Below are positions 7,492 through 15,982 of a DNA stretch of 32,278 nt, piece after piece. The position numbers and the translations under genes were made by a program. The stretch's first letter is position 1; each line of letters opens with the position of its first letter. Under the pieces are notes generated by a model that was not told the origin of the DNA, searched no databases, and was given only the letters and a program-made list of their open reading frames with translations. This DNA is from DAOTWY01 sp003696565 (GTDB taxonomy: Bacteria > Chloroflexota > Anaerolineae > Aggregatilineales > Phototrophicaceae), in contig DAOTWY010000069.1 of the NCBI GenBank assembly GCA_034435635.1, forward strand, positions 1-32,278, in the 5' to 3' direction.

Positions 7492-8448
7492 TTAAGTAAC
7501 AATGCCTTTGGTCACCCCCATAAACAACGACTCTAAATCCCGCATTTCTTCTTGGAAGCTGTAAATCAAAATATCGGCTTTGTTCAATTTTTGATTAATA
7601 GCTGCTACCCCTTCATCATCACCAGCGAAATCAATCCGTACCCGTGCGCGCCCGCCTTTGGGGTCTAAAATGACAACAGAGATAATATCCTGCATTTCAT
7701 TGACGAGTTGGACAACTTTTTCCGCTGTTTCATTATCTTTTACGGTGACAATGATTTCACGATGGGGCATCATTTGCGCTTTCATCTCGCTCATGCTGCC
7801 TTGCATAATCATCTTGCCAGCTTCAATAATGCCGACATCTGTACAAATATTTTCTACATCTGCCAAAATATGCGTAGAGAAAAAGATCGTTTTGCCCATA
7901 TTGGCTAGCTCAACCATTAACTCACGGATTTCGATGCGGGCACGGGGGTCTAAGCCAGAAGCGGGTTCATCTAGGATAAGAATTTGTGGGTCATGTGCCA
8001 AAGTCCGCGCCAGGGAAAGCCGTTGCTTCATCCCCCTGCTGAGTTTATCCACCATGTCATTGCGGCGATGTGTTAGGTCAACCAATTCAAGTAAATCATT
8101 TGTTAATTGGCGGCGTTGCCCTTCTGGGATGTCATAGCAAGCAGCAAAAAAGTCCAGATATTCCCATACACGTAGATCATCATACACACCAAATTCATCT
8201 GGCATGTAACCGATGGCACGCCGTACTGCCCGGCGGTCTTGCACGACATTATGCCCTGCTACCCAGGCTTCTCCAGATGTAGGGCGTGTTAATGTGGTGA
8301 GGATGCGCATGGTGGTGGTTTTACCGGCACCATTTGGACCAACAAAACCATAAATAGAGCCGCGCGGCACTTTGAGCGATAATCCATCAACCGCTGTGAA
8401 TTTGCCAAAGCGTTTGACTAAATCATGTGTTTCTATAATATAGTCCAT
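7492..8448 (-). CDS. ABC transporter ATP-binding protein
   Basis: Nucleotide-binding subunit of an ABC-2 type transporter, 318 residues. Walker A is GPNGAGKTT (37-45), the signature loop is LSRGMKQ (136-142), Walker B is ILILDEP (156-162) and the switch histidine is in STHIL (191-195). About 90 residues after the ATPase core form an accessory domain common in CcmA/drug-exporter-like ATPases. I chose the ATG at 8448, where the canonical MDYIIETHDLVKRFG begins, with GGGAG five bases upstream; the frame also allows 8472. No gene with the six membrane helices of an ABC-2 permease lies nearby. The gene directly upstream (80 bases away) encodes a large exported protein with two central membrane helices, so they may work together, but this is inference. 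Confidence 0.93.
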   Translation of the reverse strand: MDYIIETHDLVKRFGKFTAVDGLSLKVPRGSIYGFVGPNGAGKTTTMRILTTLTRPTSGEAWVAGHNVVQDRRAVRRAIGYMPDEFGVYDDLRVWEYLDFFAACYDIPEGQRRQLTNDLLELVDLTHRRNDMVDKLSRGMKQRLSLARTLAHDPQILILDEPASGLDPRARIEIRELMVELANMGKTIFFSTHILADVENICTDVGIIEAGKMIMQGSMSEMKAQMMPHREIIVTVKDNETAEKVVQLVNEMQDIISVVILDPKGGRARVRIDFAGDDEGVAAINQKLNKADILIYSFQEEMRDLESLFMGVTKGIVT

Positions 8449-8528
8449 CTCATCTCCCAGAATTATCAGCAACTATAGCATTTATTATATGTCGGAATAA
8501 ATTGGATAACCTTAAAATGATATGATCC

Positions 8529-11132
8529 CTATCCGGTAAAATTGCCGCGCTGTTCTATTCCAATCCGATCAATCGTGAGGTTGCCACCATCTCCACGCGG
8601 TGTGGCGCGGATTTGTACCGCATTTAATGGTCCCAAAAACCGCGCCGGATCATCAAACGTCATACGGTCAGCATCCATTATTGTGAATACTTCCCACTCT
8701 GCGGCTTCCCAATTCCATATTTCAAATGTGCTAGCAACCCGTGAATCACGCCGGTTATAAATGATGTCTAGCGCATTAACTTCGTCTAGCACGGAACCAG
8801 GTAATGGCGTAAACCGAAAGACAATCTCTGCCGAAGCGGGGACATCTACCCGAATAACACCGGCATTTGGCGCATTCGTGCGGTCAATGGATACCCAGGT
8901 AAATTGATCCTCGGTGATAACTATCTCTGATCGTTGTGGCGTATCGTATTGTACGGCTAACTCCACAATATATAACGTTGTATCCACTGTTCTAGTGAGT
9001 TCATTGGGGACTGTTTCTGTATAGGGGGCTTGGTCTGTCCAACCGATCAGATAAACTGAGTTACCACGTGCAGTTGAGCCATATTGATCGCGAATAAACG
9101 ACTGAAGGAAGGCTTGCCGCCGCCGGAATTCGTCTGATGCATTTTGCGCTTTTGCCGTAAAACTCGCTGGATTATCTGGGTTAGACCCAAGAATTGACAA
9201 TACATTATCATAACTGAACACAGTGGGACGGCTACTATATGGCACCATATTGGACAAAATCATAATAACATCATCGGTATCGCGGGCATATTCCATACTG
9301 ACCGGAACAGCAGGCTCGCTGATGAGAGATGTTTCATTGTTCGTATCAAATACAATTTGTTCGCCAGGTTGTAGGGATGTATCTAGCGGTAGCACCACGC
9401 CCCGCGCCAAAATTACCGGATCATGCAGGGTAAATTCTGTGTTATTCCGCACAGAGCCACGTAAGCGCAGCATTGCGTCGGTTTCCTGCTGGCTTAAATC
9501 TACCGTAACTAACCCGTCAATTGCCGGGCGTGCTAGTGCGCCATTGGTGCTAAAACCAGCAATAAAACTGGCATCCACAGGGAAATCAACCGCTGTAAAA
9601 CTCACACCTTGCTGTATTTCAATTGGGGTGCGTGCTGCAACAAAAGAGCCAACAGCAACTTCTTGCCCAACCGGACGTAACATTCGGGTATCTCCCAAAG
9701 GGTCATTTTGTTCATCATCACGAGTACGCCCATCATCCATAGAGAGTGTGTAGTTATTACGACGCGGTGCTAGCAACCCGATGAGTTGATGTACATGTGC
9801 CTGCTGACTATCTTGCCAGGTTTGAATAACGCTTAAGCGACTAAGAATGACACGATCCCCACGAATTTGAAAGCCTAACTGAAATGCTAAAACGCTGAAT
9901 ATCCCAATAAAAAATGGAATAGTCACCCAAGCATATCCCTGGCGGTTAATACGACTGAGGATAAAATAATTGATTGGACCAATTAGCAACACATAGGCTG
10001 CTAAGAATCCGATCAATGTCATGACTGCTGGCAGTAGTGTTACACCCGGTAGAATCTCCATCGCCGTCGTCCCTTGATCCCATTGGGAAAACCCATAAGA
10101 CCAGTTTGGACGTGCCTGTGTGGAGGTGGCTAGTGTAAACCAGAGCTTATCACGGTTGCGCCAGTTGACTAATGGAGCCGCGTTTGGGTCAACAGTGAGG
10201 TAATCCACCGTGCCATTGCCATATCCCCGGCGGATAATTAACGGATCACCAGCAGCATTTGTTAGCAGCACATCACCTATTATTTCACCGACGGTTAAAA
10301 AATAATCCCCGGATAGTTCGGTTTCATAATCCGCTGCGAAGTGCGCCATTGGTGTTAAATCTTGCGCTGTTTGAAAAGATTGTGGCACAAACGGTAGCAT
10401 ATCTTGTAACCCGTTTGCCGTGAGTTCCCAGGCAGCACCGCCTGTAACAATTAAATGCCCACCGTTCAATACCCAAGCACGTAATGTGGCTTTTTGCTCA
10501 ATTTGTTGAATACCAACCGCGCCAAATGTCGCGTCAGCATCATCTAAATCACTAGTGTTGATGTCATTAAATAAGATTGTATTGACGGCATCCAATCCCC
10601 CTGAACGATCTGGCAAGTTGTTTAACTGCCAGTAGATTGTGTACCCCCGGTAGCCAGCGGGATGCACATTGTCTAATGTAATGGGGTTGCTGAGGTTGGT
10701 TGATTCACTCAAGACGACATGCAACGCATCACGCGGGGCAAGAGCACGCAAGGTGACATCTCGACTGATAAGCACGCCGTCATCTTCATTGAGGAATTCA
10801 ACCCGTAACGTGGCATCACCACCATCTAGTATCACATAGAGAAAATCGCTAAAAACAGCCGGATCATCGCCTGTTTGAGGTGGTAAATCTACCGGTAGGC
10901 TATAGGCATTGCTTAATCCACCGGCAGATGTTTCTGGACGGACGATGACACGCCCCTGGATGCCCGCCCCACGGTTTTGTATGGTTACATGTAGGGGAGT
11001 CCAGTGATCTGGACGATAAAATCCGCCATAGCCGCCATCAACCGTTATCGTCAGTAGGTCTTGTATCTGTGCTTGATTTGGCATCACAAATAAACACACA
11101 AGGCACAAAACCGCTAGCTTGAATCTCCACAT
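8529..11132 (-). CDS. Large membrane-anchored extracellular protein with GATase-like domain
   Basis: Protein of about 867 residues. A signal peptide (MWRFKLAVLCLVCLFVMP then NQAQ) is followed by an Ig-like beta domain (to about 130) and a Rossmann/glutamine-amidotransferase-like domain at about 183-240, with NTILFNDINTSDL and LRAWVLNGGHLIVTGGAAWE. Two closely spaced transmembrane helices lie at about 364-390 and 400-421. A long beta-rich C-terminal region of about 440 residues follows. I see no catalytic Cys-His-Glu triad of a real amidotransferase, so the fold is probably used for binding. The frame also opens at a TTG (11153), but the ATG at 11132 gives the better signal peptide. Proteins of this layout occur beside ABC transporter genes in other Gram-positive-like bacteria as I recall. 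Function unknown; a transport or envelope complex with the ABC ATPase is inferred from adjacency. Confidence 0.85.
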   Translation of the reverse strand: MWRFKLAVLCLVCLFVMPNQAQIQDLLTITVDGGYGGFYRPDHWTPLHVTIQNRGAGIQGRVIVRPETSAGGLSNAYSLPVDLPPQTGDDPAVFSDFLYVILDGGDATLRVEFLNEDDGVLISRDVTLRALAPRDALHVVLSESTNLSNPITLDNVHPAGYRGYTIYWQLNNLPDRSGGLDAVNTILFNDINTSDLDDADATFGAVGIQQIEQKATLRAWVLNGGHLIVTGGAAWELTANGLQDMLPFVPQSFQTAQDLTPMAHFAADYETELSGDYFLTVGEIIGDVLLTNAAGDPLIIRRGYGNGTVDYLTVDPNAAPLVNWRNRDKLWFTLATSTQARPNWSYGFSQWDQGTTAMEILPGVTLLPAVMTLIGFLAAYVLLIGPINYFILSRINRQGYAWVTIPFFIGIFSVLAFQLGFQIRGDRVILSRLSVIQTWQDSQQAHVHQLIGLLAPRRNNYTLSMDDGRTRDDEQNDPLGDTRMLRPVGQEVAVGSFVAARTPIEIQQGVSFTAVDFPVDASFIAGFSTNGALARPAIDGLVTVDLSQQETDAMLRLRGSVRNNTEFTLHDPVILARGVVLPLDTSLQPGEQIVFDTNNETSLISEPAVPVSMEYARDTDDVIMILSNMVPYSSRPTVFSYDNVLSILGSNPDNPASFTAKAQNASDEFRRRQAFLQSFIRDQYGSTARGNSVYLIGWTDQAPYTETVPNELTRTVDTTLYIVELAVQYDTPQRSEIVITEDQFTWVSIDRTNAPNAGVIRVDVPASAEIVFRFTPLPGSVLDEVNALDIIYNRRDSRVASTFEIWNWEAAEWEVFTIMDADRMTFDDPARFLGPLNAVQIRATPRGDGGNLTIDRIGIEQRGNFTG

Positions 11133-11228
11133 AAGACTTCTCAATGATTGCAAACCGTCACATCCTGTATTGTATCACGCTGCTTTTGAATGATGACGTA
11201 GATAATGTGGGGAATTTGTTAATTTTAA

Positions 11229-13073
11229 TCAAAATGGCGGTGGATTGGCACTTAGTTCTGTTGCTGTAAGGGTGGTCATGTTAAAGGATTGCCAATCAGG
11301 TGTGACATAGCGAAACCGTCCAATGGCGACATCGGCATTCGTTTCCCAATTTTGCCAACCGACTGTTTCATCCAGCCAGTAATCTGCCCCTACACTAAGT
11401 AAGTATCGTGCATTTGCCCGGTCATCTGGCAGTGCCGGATCATCCAGAATTAAACGCGCTTGCACGGTCACAAAGATGCCAGCAATATCATCCGGGGTGA
11501 TTGCAACACGCCCAGAGGCTGCCCAAAAATGAAAATTATACCCATTACCAGCTTTTACAGAGACGCTGCCATCTGCTTCCAAACGCATGTCTGCCGGGTG
11601 ATTGTCATCCCCGGCGAAATCTTCACGATAAGCTGCCCCATCAACCAGATAACTGCGTTGTAGTAAGTGCCACTGTTGATCTCGCTGGCTCAAATAATAT
11701 GCTTGGATATCTCGCAATTGAACCCGTGTGTTTGTAGCAGGGTTGCCTTCCGCGGCTTCATAGACTTGCCCCCAAGCGATGAATGCACGAAAATCGCCGG
11801 GATTATTCCCCATGCCAATACGTGGTTGCAATGCCCAATCAAAATTTGAAGGCACGCCATGCGGTCTTGCTTCATGTGGTAATGTCATATCATGAATGAT
11901 TGTTTGTAAGGAATTGGATTGTGGCAGGTTTAACCCTAATGCACGTGCCAATAGGCTGTTTAATAAGGGGCGATTGTTGGCATCCCGCGTGACCAAGCCA
12001 AAATTATTATCGTAATCCCACATTGCCCATCCAATGTTATTTGCCTCAAACGCAGTGCGGACATCTTCCGTCCATTGTGCGCGGTCTGCAATTGGGGCGT
12101 TTGGACGGTGTACACCGAACTCATTGCAGATCAACCGTAAATTGTGCTCAGCTGCCCATGCTGCTACTTGGTCAATTTCGGCACGAATACGTTCGGCATT
12201 CCAGTTTCCTTCACCATACCACCGCACTTGATCCCGCGCTTCGCCTTCTGGGATGCTATTCAACAGCGGGGCGATGATCTGCGGGCTGGATGGATAGGGA
12301 ATATCACGCAAGTTGACTAAAAAGTCAGATGACCATGTTGCACCTTGATGCGTAAATACAAATGGCTCATACCAATGAAAGTTATAAACCAGATTTCGGT
12401 CGTCAAATGGTTCAAGTGCCATCAGGGTTTCACGGCTAGACCAACGCGCCCCACTGACGACGATGGTGTGTTCGGGGGCATTTTCACGAATGGCTGCGAT
12501 AAGTTGCTCTTGAATAGGCACCCACTGCTGTGGGTCATCATAAAAAACTGGCTCATTCATTGGCTCTAAGAATACCATCTCTGGGTTTGTGTCACTTAAA
12601 TAAGCGGCAAAATTCCCCCAAAATTCTACAAACACATCGACAAAAGCAGGGTCTTCTAATGCACCGGAATAATTTGCTGCATCTGAATCTGCTAGGGAGG
12701 TGCTGTGAATATCGACTGTAACCGCCAGCCCAATTTGATTGAGGCGTTGGATAGCACGGAGTAAATAATCCACATTCGATTGATTCAGTAAGTCTTCAGT
12801 GGTGGGGTCTAAAACAAACTCCAGTGTGATAGGGATGCGTACATAGGTAAAGCCTAGCTCAACTAATTGCATGAGTTCGGCATCGGTAAATCGTGCATCT
12901 AATCCTGCATGATCTTGCGGTCCATACCAAAACCATCCTGTTAAATTAATCCCACGTGATAGCCGTTCAAACCGTTCATCGCTCACACCATCTGATTGTG
13001 ACTGAACCCCATTGACGATCATCACCCATATGATCAGCAGCATAATCCGTTTTAGCATCATTTTCCCTTTCAT
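11229..13073 (-). CDS. Secreted GH5 family glycoside hydrolase with C-terminal module
   Basis: Exported protein of 614 residues. A signal peptide covers the first 25 residues. Residues about 35-380 form a GH5 (clan A) catalytic barrel with the acid/base Glu in LEPMNEPVF (E174), the substrate-binding HWY at 233-235, the nucleophile Glu in ICNEFGV (E318) and the conserved Trp in WAMWDYDNNFG (352). Such enzymes cleave beta-1,4-glucans, mannans or related glycans with retention of configuration; the substrate cannot be fixed from sequence. Residues about 385-614 form a beta-rich module, probably a carbohydrate-binding or jelly-roll domain, that I cannot name. The start at 13073 has a weak GGA; internal ATGs at 13061 and 13058 after AAAGGGAAA are equally possible. 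It is first in the minus-strand run leading to the large membrane protein and ABC ATPase. Confidence 0.92.
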   Translation of the reverse strand: MKGKMMLKRIMLLIIWVMIVNGVQSQSDGVSDERFERLSRGINLTGWFWYGPQDHAGLDARFTDAELMQLVELGFTYVRIPITLEFVLDPTTEDLLNQSNVDYLLRAIQRLNQIGLAVTVDIHSTSLADSDAANYSGALEDPAFVDVFVEFWGNFAAYLSDTNPEMVFLEPMNEPVFYDDPQQWVPIQEQLIAAIRENAPEHTIVVSGARWSSRETLMALEPFDDRNLVYNFHWYEPFVFTHQGATWSSDFLVNLRDIPYPSSPQIIAPLLNSIPEGEARDQVRWYGEGNWNAERIRAEIDQVAAWAAEHNLRLICNEFGVHRPNAPIADRAQWTEDVRTAFEANNIGWAMWDYDNNFGLVTRDANNRPLLNSLLARALGLNLPQSNSLQTIIHDMTLPHEARPHGVPSNFDWALQPRIGMGNNPGDFRAFIAWGQVYEAAEGNPATNTRVQLRDIQAYYLSQRDQQWHLLQRSYLVDGAAYREDFAGDDNHPADMRLEADGSVSVKAGNGYNFHFWAASGRVAITPDDIAGIFVTVQARLILDDPALPDDRANARYLLSVGADYWLDETVGWQNWETNADVAIGRFRYVTPDWQSFNMTTLTATELSANPPPF

Positions 13074-13199
13074 TTGATCAATCCCGAAGATATAGCTTGT
13101 TAAATATTACATCAAAGTGTCTTATTGGTAATCTACCCATTTGTTTATATATTCGTTAGAATAATTCAATGGATAACCAGATAAATGTAAGGATAATCA

Positions 13200-14153
13200 A
13201 TGAAAGTTTTATTAACAGGTGCGTTTGGTAACATCGGTAAGGCAACCATAACAGCATTGTTAGATCAACAACACACGGTGCGTTGCTTTGATTTACCAAC
13301 CCCACAAACGAAAAAAGCCGCCAAACAATTTGAAGGACAAGTTGAAATCGTCTGGGGGGATTTACGCAATGCTGATGATGTCAAAAAGGCGGTTGCTGGT
13401 GTGGAGGCAGTGATCCATATTGCGTTTATTATTCCCCCACCCAGTGAATTGAATCCAGATATGGCACGGGCGGTTAATGTGGAAGGTACGCGCCATTTGA
13501 TTACGGCGATGCAAAATCAACCACAGTCCCCGCGTCTAGTTTTTGCCTCTTCGTTCCACATTCATCCTTATATCCATGACCGCCCAACACCAATCACAGT
13601 TGATGCGCCGATAGAAGCGATAGATCATTATGGTAGCCACAAAATCGAATGTGAGGAGATGATCCGCGCTTCTGGATTACAATGGACAATCTTACGTCTG
13701 GGGTCTGTCCCCCCTATTCCACCATATAAAGCCAATCGGACATCAATTGAGTATATGTTCCGTGTTCCACTGCAGACACGGGTAGAATTTATCCACTTCC
13801 GGGATGCCGGCTTGGCTTTTGCTAATGCCGTCACGTGTGATGCGTGCTTGGGTAAAGTCATGTTTTTGGGAGGGGGGAAAGCCTGTCAGCTCGACTATCG
13901 TCGGTATTTCAATACATATTTAAGCGCGTTTGGCTTAAATATGTTTCCTGATGAGGCGTTTGGCTCTACTCCCTATTGTGGCGATTGGCTTGATACAAGC
14001 GAAAGCCAAGCCTTGTTACAATATCAACGCCTGACTTTTGACGATTGGGAGCGGGAACTTCGGCAAGCCACACGCTTACAACGGTGGTTTACACGTTTAT
14101 TCCATCCCTTCATTTGGCGGGCAATGCTAAAACTCTCGCCTTATTATGATTGA
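13200..14153 (+). CDS. NAD(P)-dependent epimerase/dehydratase (extended SDR)
   Basis: Extended short-chain dehydrogenase of 317 residues. The Rossmann glycine motif is TGAFGNIG (6-13), an acidic residue at the end of the second strand (D31 in CFDLP) suggests NAD preference, and the catalytic pair YGSHK lies at 144-148 with Ser in FASSF just before. These enzymes act on nucleotide sugars, flavonoid-like or steroid-like substrates; nothing here fixes the substrate. The ATG at 13200 is preceded by AAGGA at a good distance. It is transcribed away from the GH5 gene, and its last 10 bases overlap the end of the convergent small gene at 14144-14614. Confidence 0.9.
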   Translation: MKVLLTGAFGNIGKATITALLDQQHTVRCFDLPTPQTKKAAKQFEGQVEIVWGDLRNADDVKKAVAGVEAVIHIAFIIPPPSELNPDMARAVNVEGTRHLITAMQNQPQSPRLVFASSFHIHPYIHDRPTPITVDAPIEAIDHYGSHKIECEEMIRASGLQWTILRLGSVPPIPPYKANRTSIEYMFRVPLQTRVEFIHFRDAGLAFANAVTCDACLGKVMFLGGGKACQLDYRRYFNTYLSAFGLNMFPDEAFGSTPYCGDWLDTSESQALLQYQRLTFDDWERELRQATRLQRWFTRLFHPFIWRAMLKLSPYYD

Positions 14154-14614
14154 TCGACGACAAGCTTCGCCAAGTATGCTTCTTGATCTTGGCGAGCTTT
14201 TTCTTCTGCCTGTGTTTTTTGGGTTGCATCTGTAAAGCCACTGCGTGCCCAACCTGCCCAGCCACATACCCGTGCAGCAAAAAAGGAGACCGCTTCTGTA
14301 TCTAGGTTTTTTTCATCTGCCGTATCAAATAGATTAACAAATTCAAATGTGGCTGCTTCTGCTGCGGAAATACCAAGCACACCCGTTTTTGTGCGCAGGG
14401 CTTTGATTTGCTGGTTAGCAGTTTCAACAATTTGCACCACTTGACGCAAATCGGTGGCACGTTCAATTTGATTTGCTATATCTTCCAACTGTACTTGTTG
14501 CAAAACAGTTACCAATGCCGGACGTGCTTGTTCCCATACGCACCAATGTGTAAACATCTCCAAAACAATTTGTGGTAATGTGTCTTTGTCTAATTGACTG
14601 AGCCAATCTGTCAT
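14144..14614 (-). CDS. Uncharacterised helical protein
   Basis: A 156-residue protein with no family I recognise. It looks almost fully alpha-helical: an N-terminal helical part (WLSQLDKDTLPQIVLEMF, then VLQQVQLEDIANQIERA) and a C-terminal Ala/Glu/Gln-rich amphipathic tail that could form a coiled coil. No signal peptide, membrane segment or metal site is visible; three Cys/Trp-containing spots (HWCVWEQ, ARVCGWAGWARSGF) are notable. I took ATG 14614 because it has AGGAGG five bases upstream; a TTG just before is less likely. Its 3' end overlaps the convergent epimerase gene by 10 bases, and it diverges from the P450 gene across 70 bases. The strong binding site and clean frame support a real gene. 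Confidence 0.78.
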   Translation of the reverse strand: MTDWLSQLDKDTLPQIVLEMFTHWCVWEQARPALVTVLQQVQLEDIANQIERATDLRQVVQIVETANQQIKALRTKTGVLGISAAEAATFEFVNLFDTADEKNLDTEAVSFFAARVCGWAGWARSGFTDATQKTQAEEKARQDQEAYLAKLVVDQS

Positions 14615-14642
14615 CAAAACCTCCTATTTAACGGATTCTGTG

Positions 14643-14648
14643 TATAAT
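14643..14648 (+). promoter_or_regulatory. Candidate -10 element for P450 gene
   Basis: A perfect TATAAT lies 37 bases before the P450 start codon, but no convincing -35 hexamer lies 16-18 bases upstream. An activator-dependent promoter would fit; the evidence is the single hexamer. Confidence 0.3.
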
Positions 14649-14684
14649 CAATGACATAACAAACGTTAACTAAGGATATATTAT

Positions 14685-15902
14685 ATGTTCTTTGATCCGT
14701 TATCCCCAGAATTTCGTGCAAATCCATATCCATATTATGACATGATGCGGCAAAGTGCGCCGATTTTTTACCTACCAGAGTGGAATATGTGGTTTTGCAC
14801 GCGCTATGAGGATTGTACCGCGTTATTGCGTGATAACCGACTCGGGCATGAAATCTTACGTGTGATAAGCCGTGAAGAACTGGGTTGGGAGCCAGAGGAT
14901 GAGTTGCCACCAGCTTATCTTCACCTTAGGCAGATGCAAAGTAAATGGATGCTTTTTCGTGATCCGCCACATCATACCCGCTTAAAAGGGTTGGTTCACA
15001 AGGCGTTTACCCCGCGCATGGTGGAAAAACTGCGCGGACGCATCGAAACCATCACAGCGCAATTAATTGAAGCACAACAAGACGAGATGGACTTAATTGC
15101 GGATTTTGCTATTCCTCTGCCTGTCACTGTAATTGCCGAAATGTTGGGTGTGCCGTTGCAAGATCAGGCAGATTTCCGCCGTTGGTCAAATGATTTGGCT
15201 GGCACGTTAGATTTAACTGGTGGCGCGCCGGAAATATGGGACCGTGCAGCCATTGCCGCGGTGGAATTTGATACCTATTTTCGTAAGCTGGTGGCAGACC
15301 GCCGCAAATACCCACAAGATGATCTGTTGACGGCATTGGTGGAAGCCGAAGAAGATGGTGATAAACTAACAGAAGATGAACTGATTGCAACTTGTATTTT
15401 ACTGCTCATCGCCGGGCATGAGACAACCGTCAACCTGATTGGCAACGGCATGATGGCTCTCATGAACAACCCTGATCAACTTGACCGCCTGCGGGAAAAT
15501 CCTGACCTCATTCGTAATACCGTGGAAGAACTACTACGTTATGATAGCCCAGTACAGATGACAAGCCGTTGGGCGTTAGAAGATATTCAGTATGGTGATG
15601 TGACGTTCAAAAAGGGGCATCAGGTGGCGTTAATGTTCGCCGCTGCTAACCGAGATGATGAGATGTTCCCAGATGCAAGCAAGCTAGATATCACCCGCGA
15701 AAACGCGAATAAGCATCTGTCTTTTGGCAATGGGATACATTTTTGCCTAGGGGCACCCTTGGCACGCCTAGAAGGGCAGATCGCCATTCAGACGCTGATT
15801 CAATGTTTCCCGAACATTCGTATTAAACCGAATGCAGAAATCCGTCACCGTAAGCAATATATCCTGCGCGGCGTGGAATCCCTACCTGTGATCCTTAAAT
15901 AA
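14685..15902 (+). CDS. Cytochrome P450
   Basis: Soluble bacterial P450 of 405 residues, a haem-thiolate monooxygenase that inserts one oxygen atom using two electrons from a ferredoxin or similar partner. The I-helix oxygen-activating motif AGHETT is at 243-248, the ExxR pair at E282-R285 (EELLRY), and the haem loop FGNGIHFCLG at 347-356 with Cys354 as thiolate ligand. No membrane anchor is present, as usual for bacterial class I enzymes of the CYP107-like type. The start at 14685 has AAGGA eight bases upstream. No ferredoxin, ferredoxin reductase or biosynthetic cluster is adjacent, so the substrate and redox partner are unknown. Confidence 0.96.
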   Translation: MFFDPLSPEFRANPYPYYDMMRQSAPIFYLPEWNMWFCTRYEDCTALLRDNRLGHEILRVISREELGWEPEDELPPAYLHLRQMQSKWMLFRDPPHHTRLKGLVHKAFTPRMVEKLRGRIETITAQLIEAQQDEMDLIADFAIPLPVTVIAEMLGVPLQDQADFRRWSNDLAGTLDLTGGAPEIWDRAAIAAVEFDTYFRKLVADRRKYPQDDLLTALVEAEEDGDKLTEDELIATCILLLIAGHETTVNLIGNGMMALMNNPDQLDRLRENPDLIRNTVEELLRYDSPVQMTSRWALEDIQYGDVTFKKGHQVALMFAAANRDDEMFPDASKLDITRENANKHLSFGNGIHFCLGAPLARLEGQIAIQTLIQCFPNIRIKPNAEIRHRKQYILRGVESLPVILK

Positions 15903-15927
15903 CCGGCACTTTAATGTAAAATAGCGG

Positions 15928-15950
15928 GTGGGAGCTTTTAATCCTCCCAC
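15928..15950 (+). terminator. Weak hairpin after P450 gene
   Basis: GTGGGAG (15928-15934) and CTCCCAC (15944-15950) form a 7-base-pair stem with a 9-base loop 26 bases after the P450 stop. Only scattered T residues follow, so termination may be partial, allowing read-through into the methyltransferase gene. Confidence 0.4.
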
Positions 15951-15982
15951 ACTTTGTTCATGACTACCTACCTGATAAATAT

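Noticed and set aside
7658..8137. A 159-codon open frame on the plus strand
   Set aside because: Antisense to the ABC ATPase core; no binding site or domain.
9223..9753. A 176-codon open frame on the plus strand
   Set aside because: Antisense to the large GATase-like membrane protein; Ser/Thr-rich composition fits a shadow frame.
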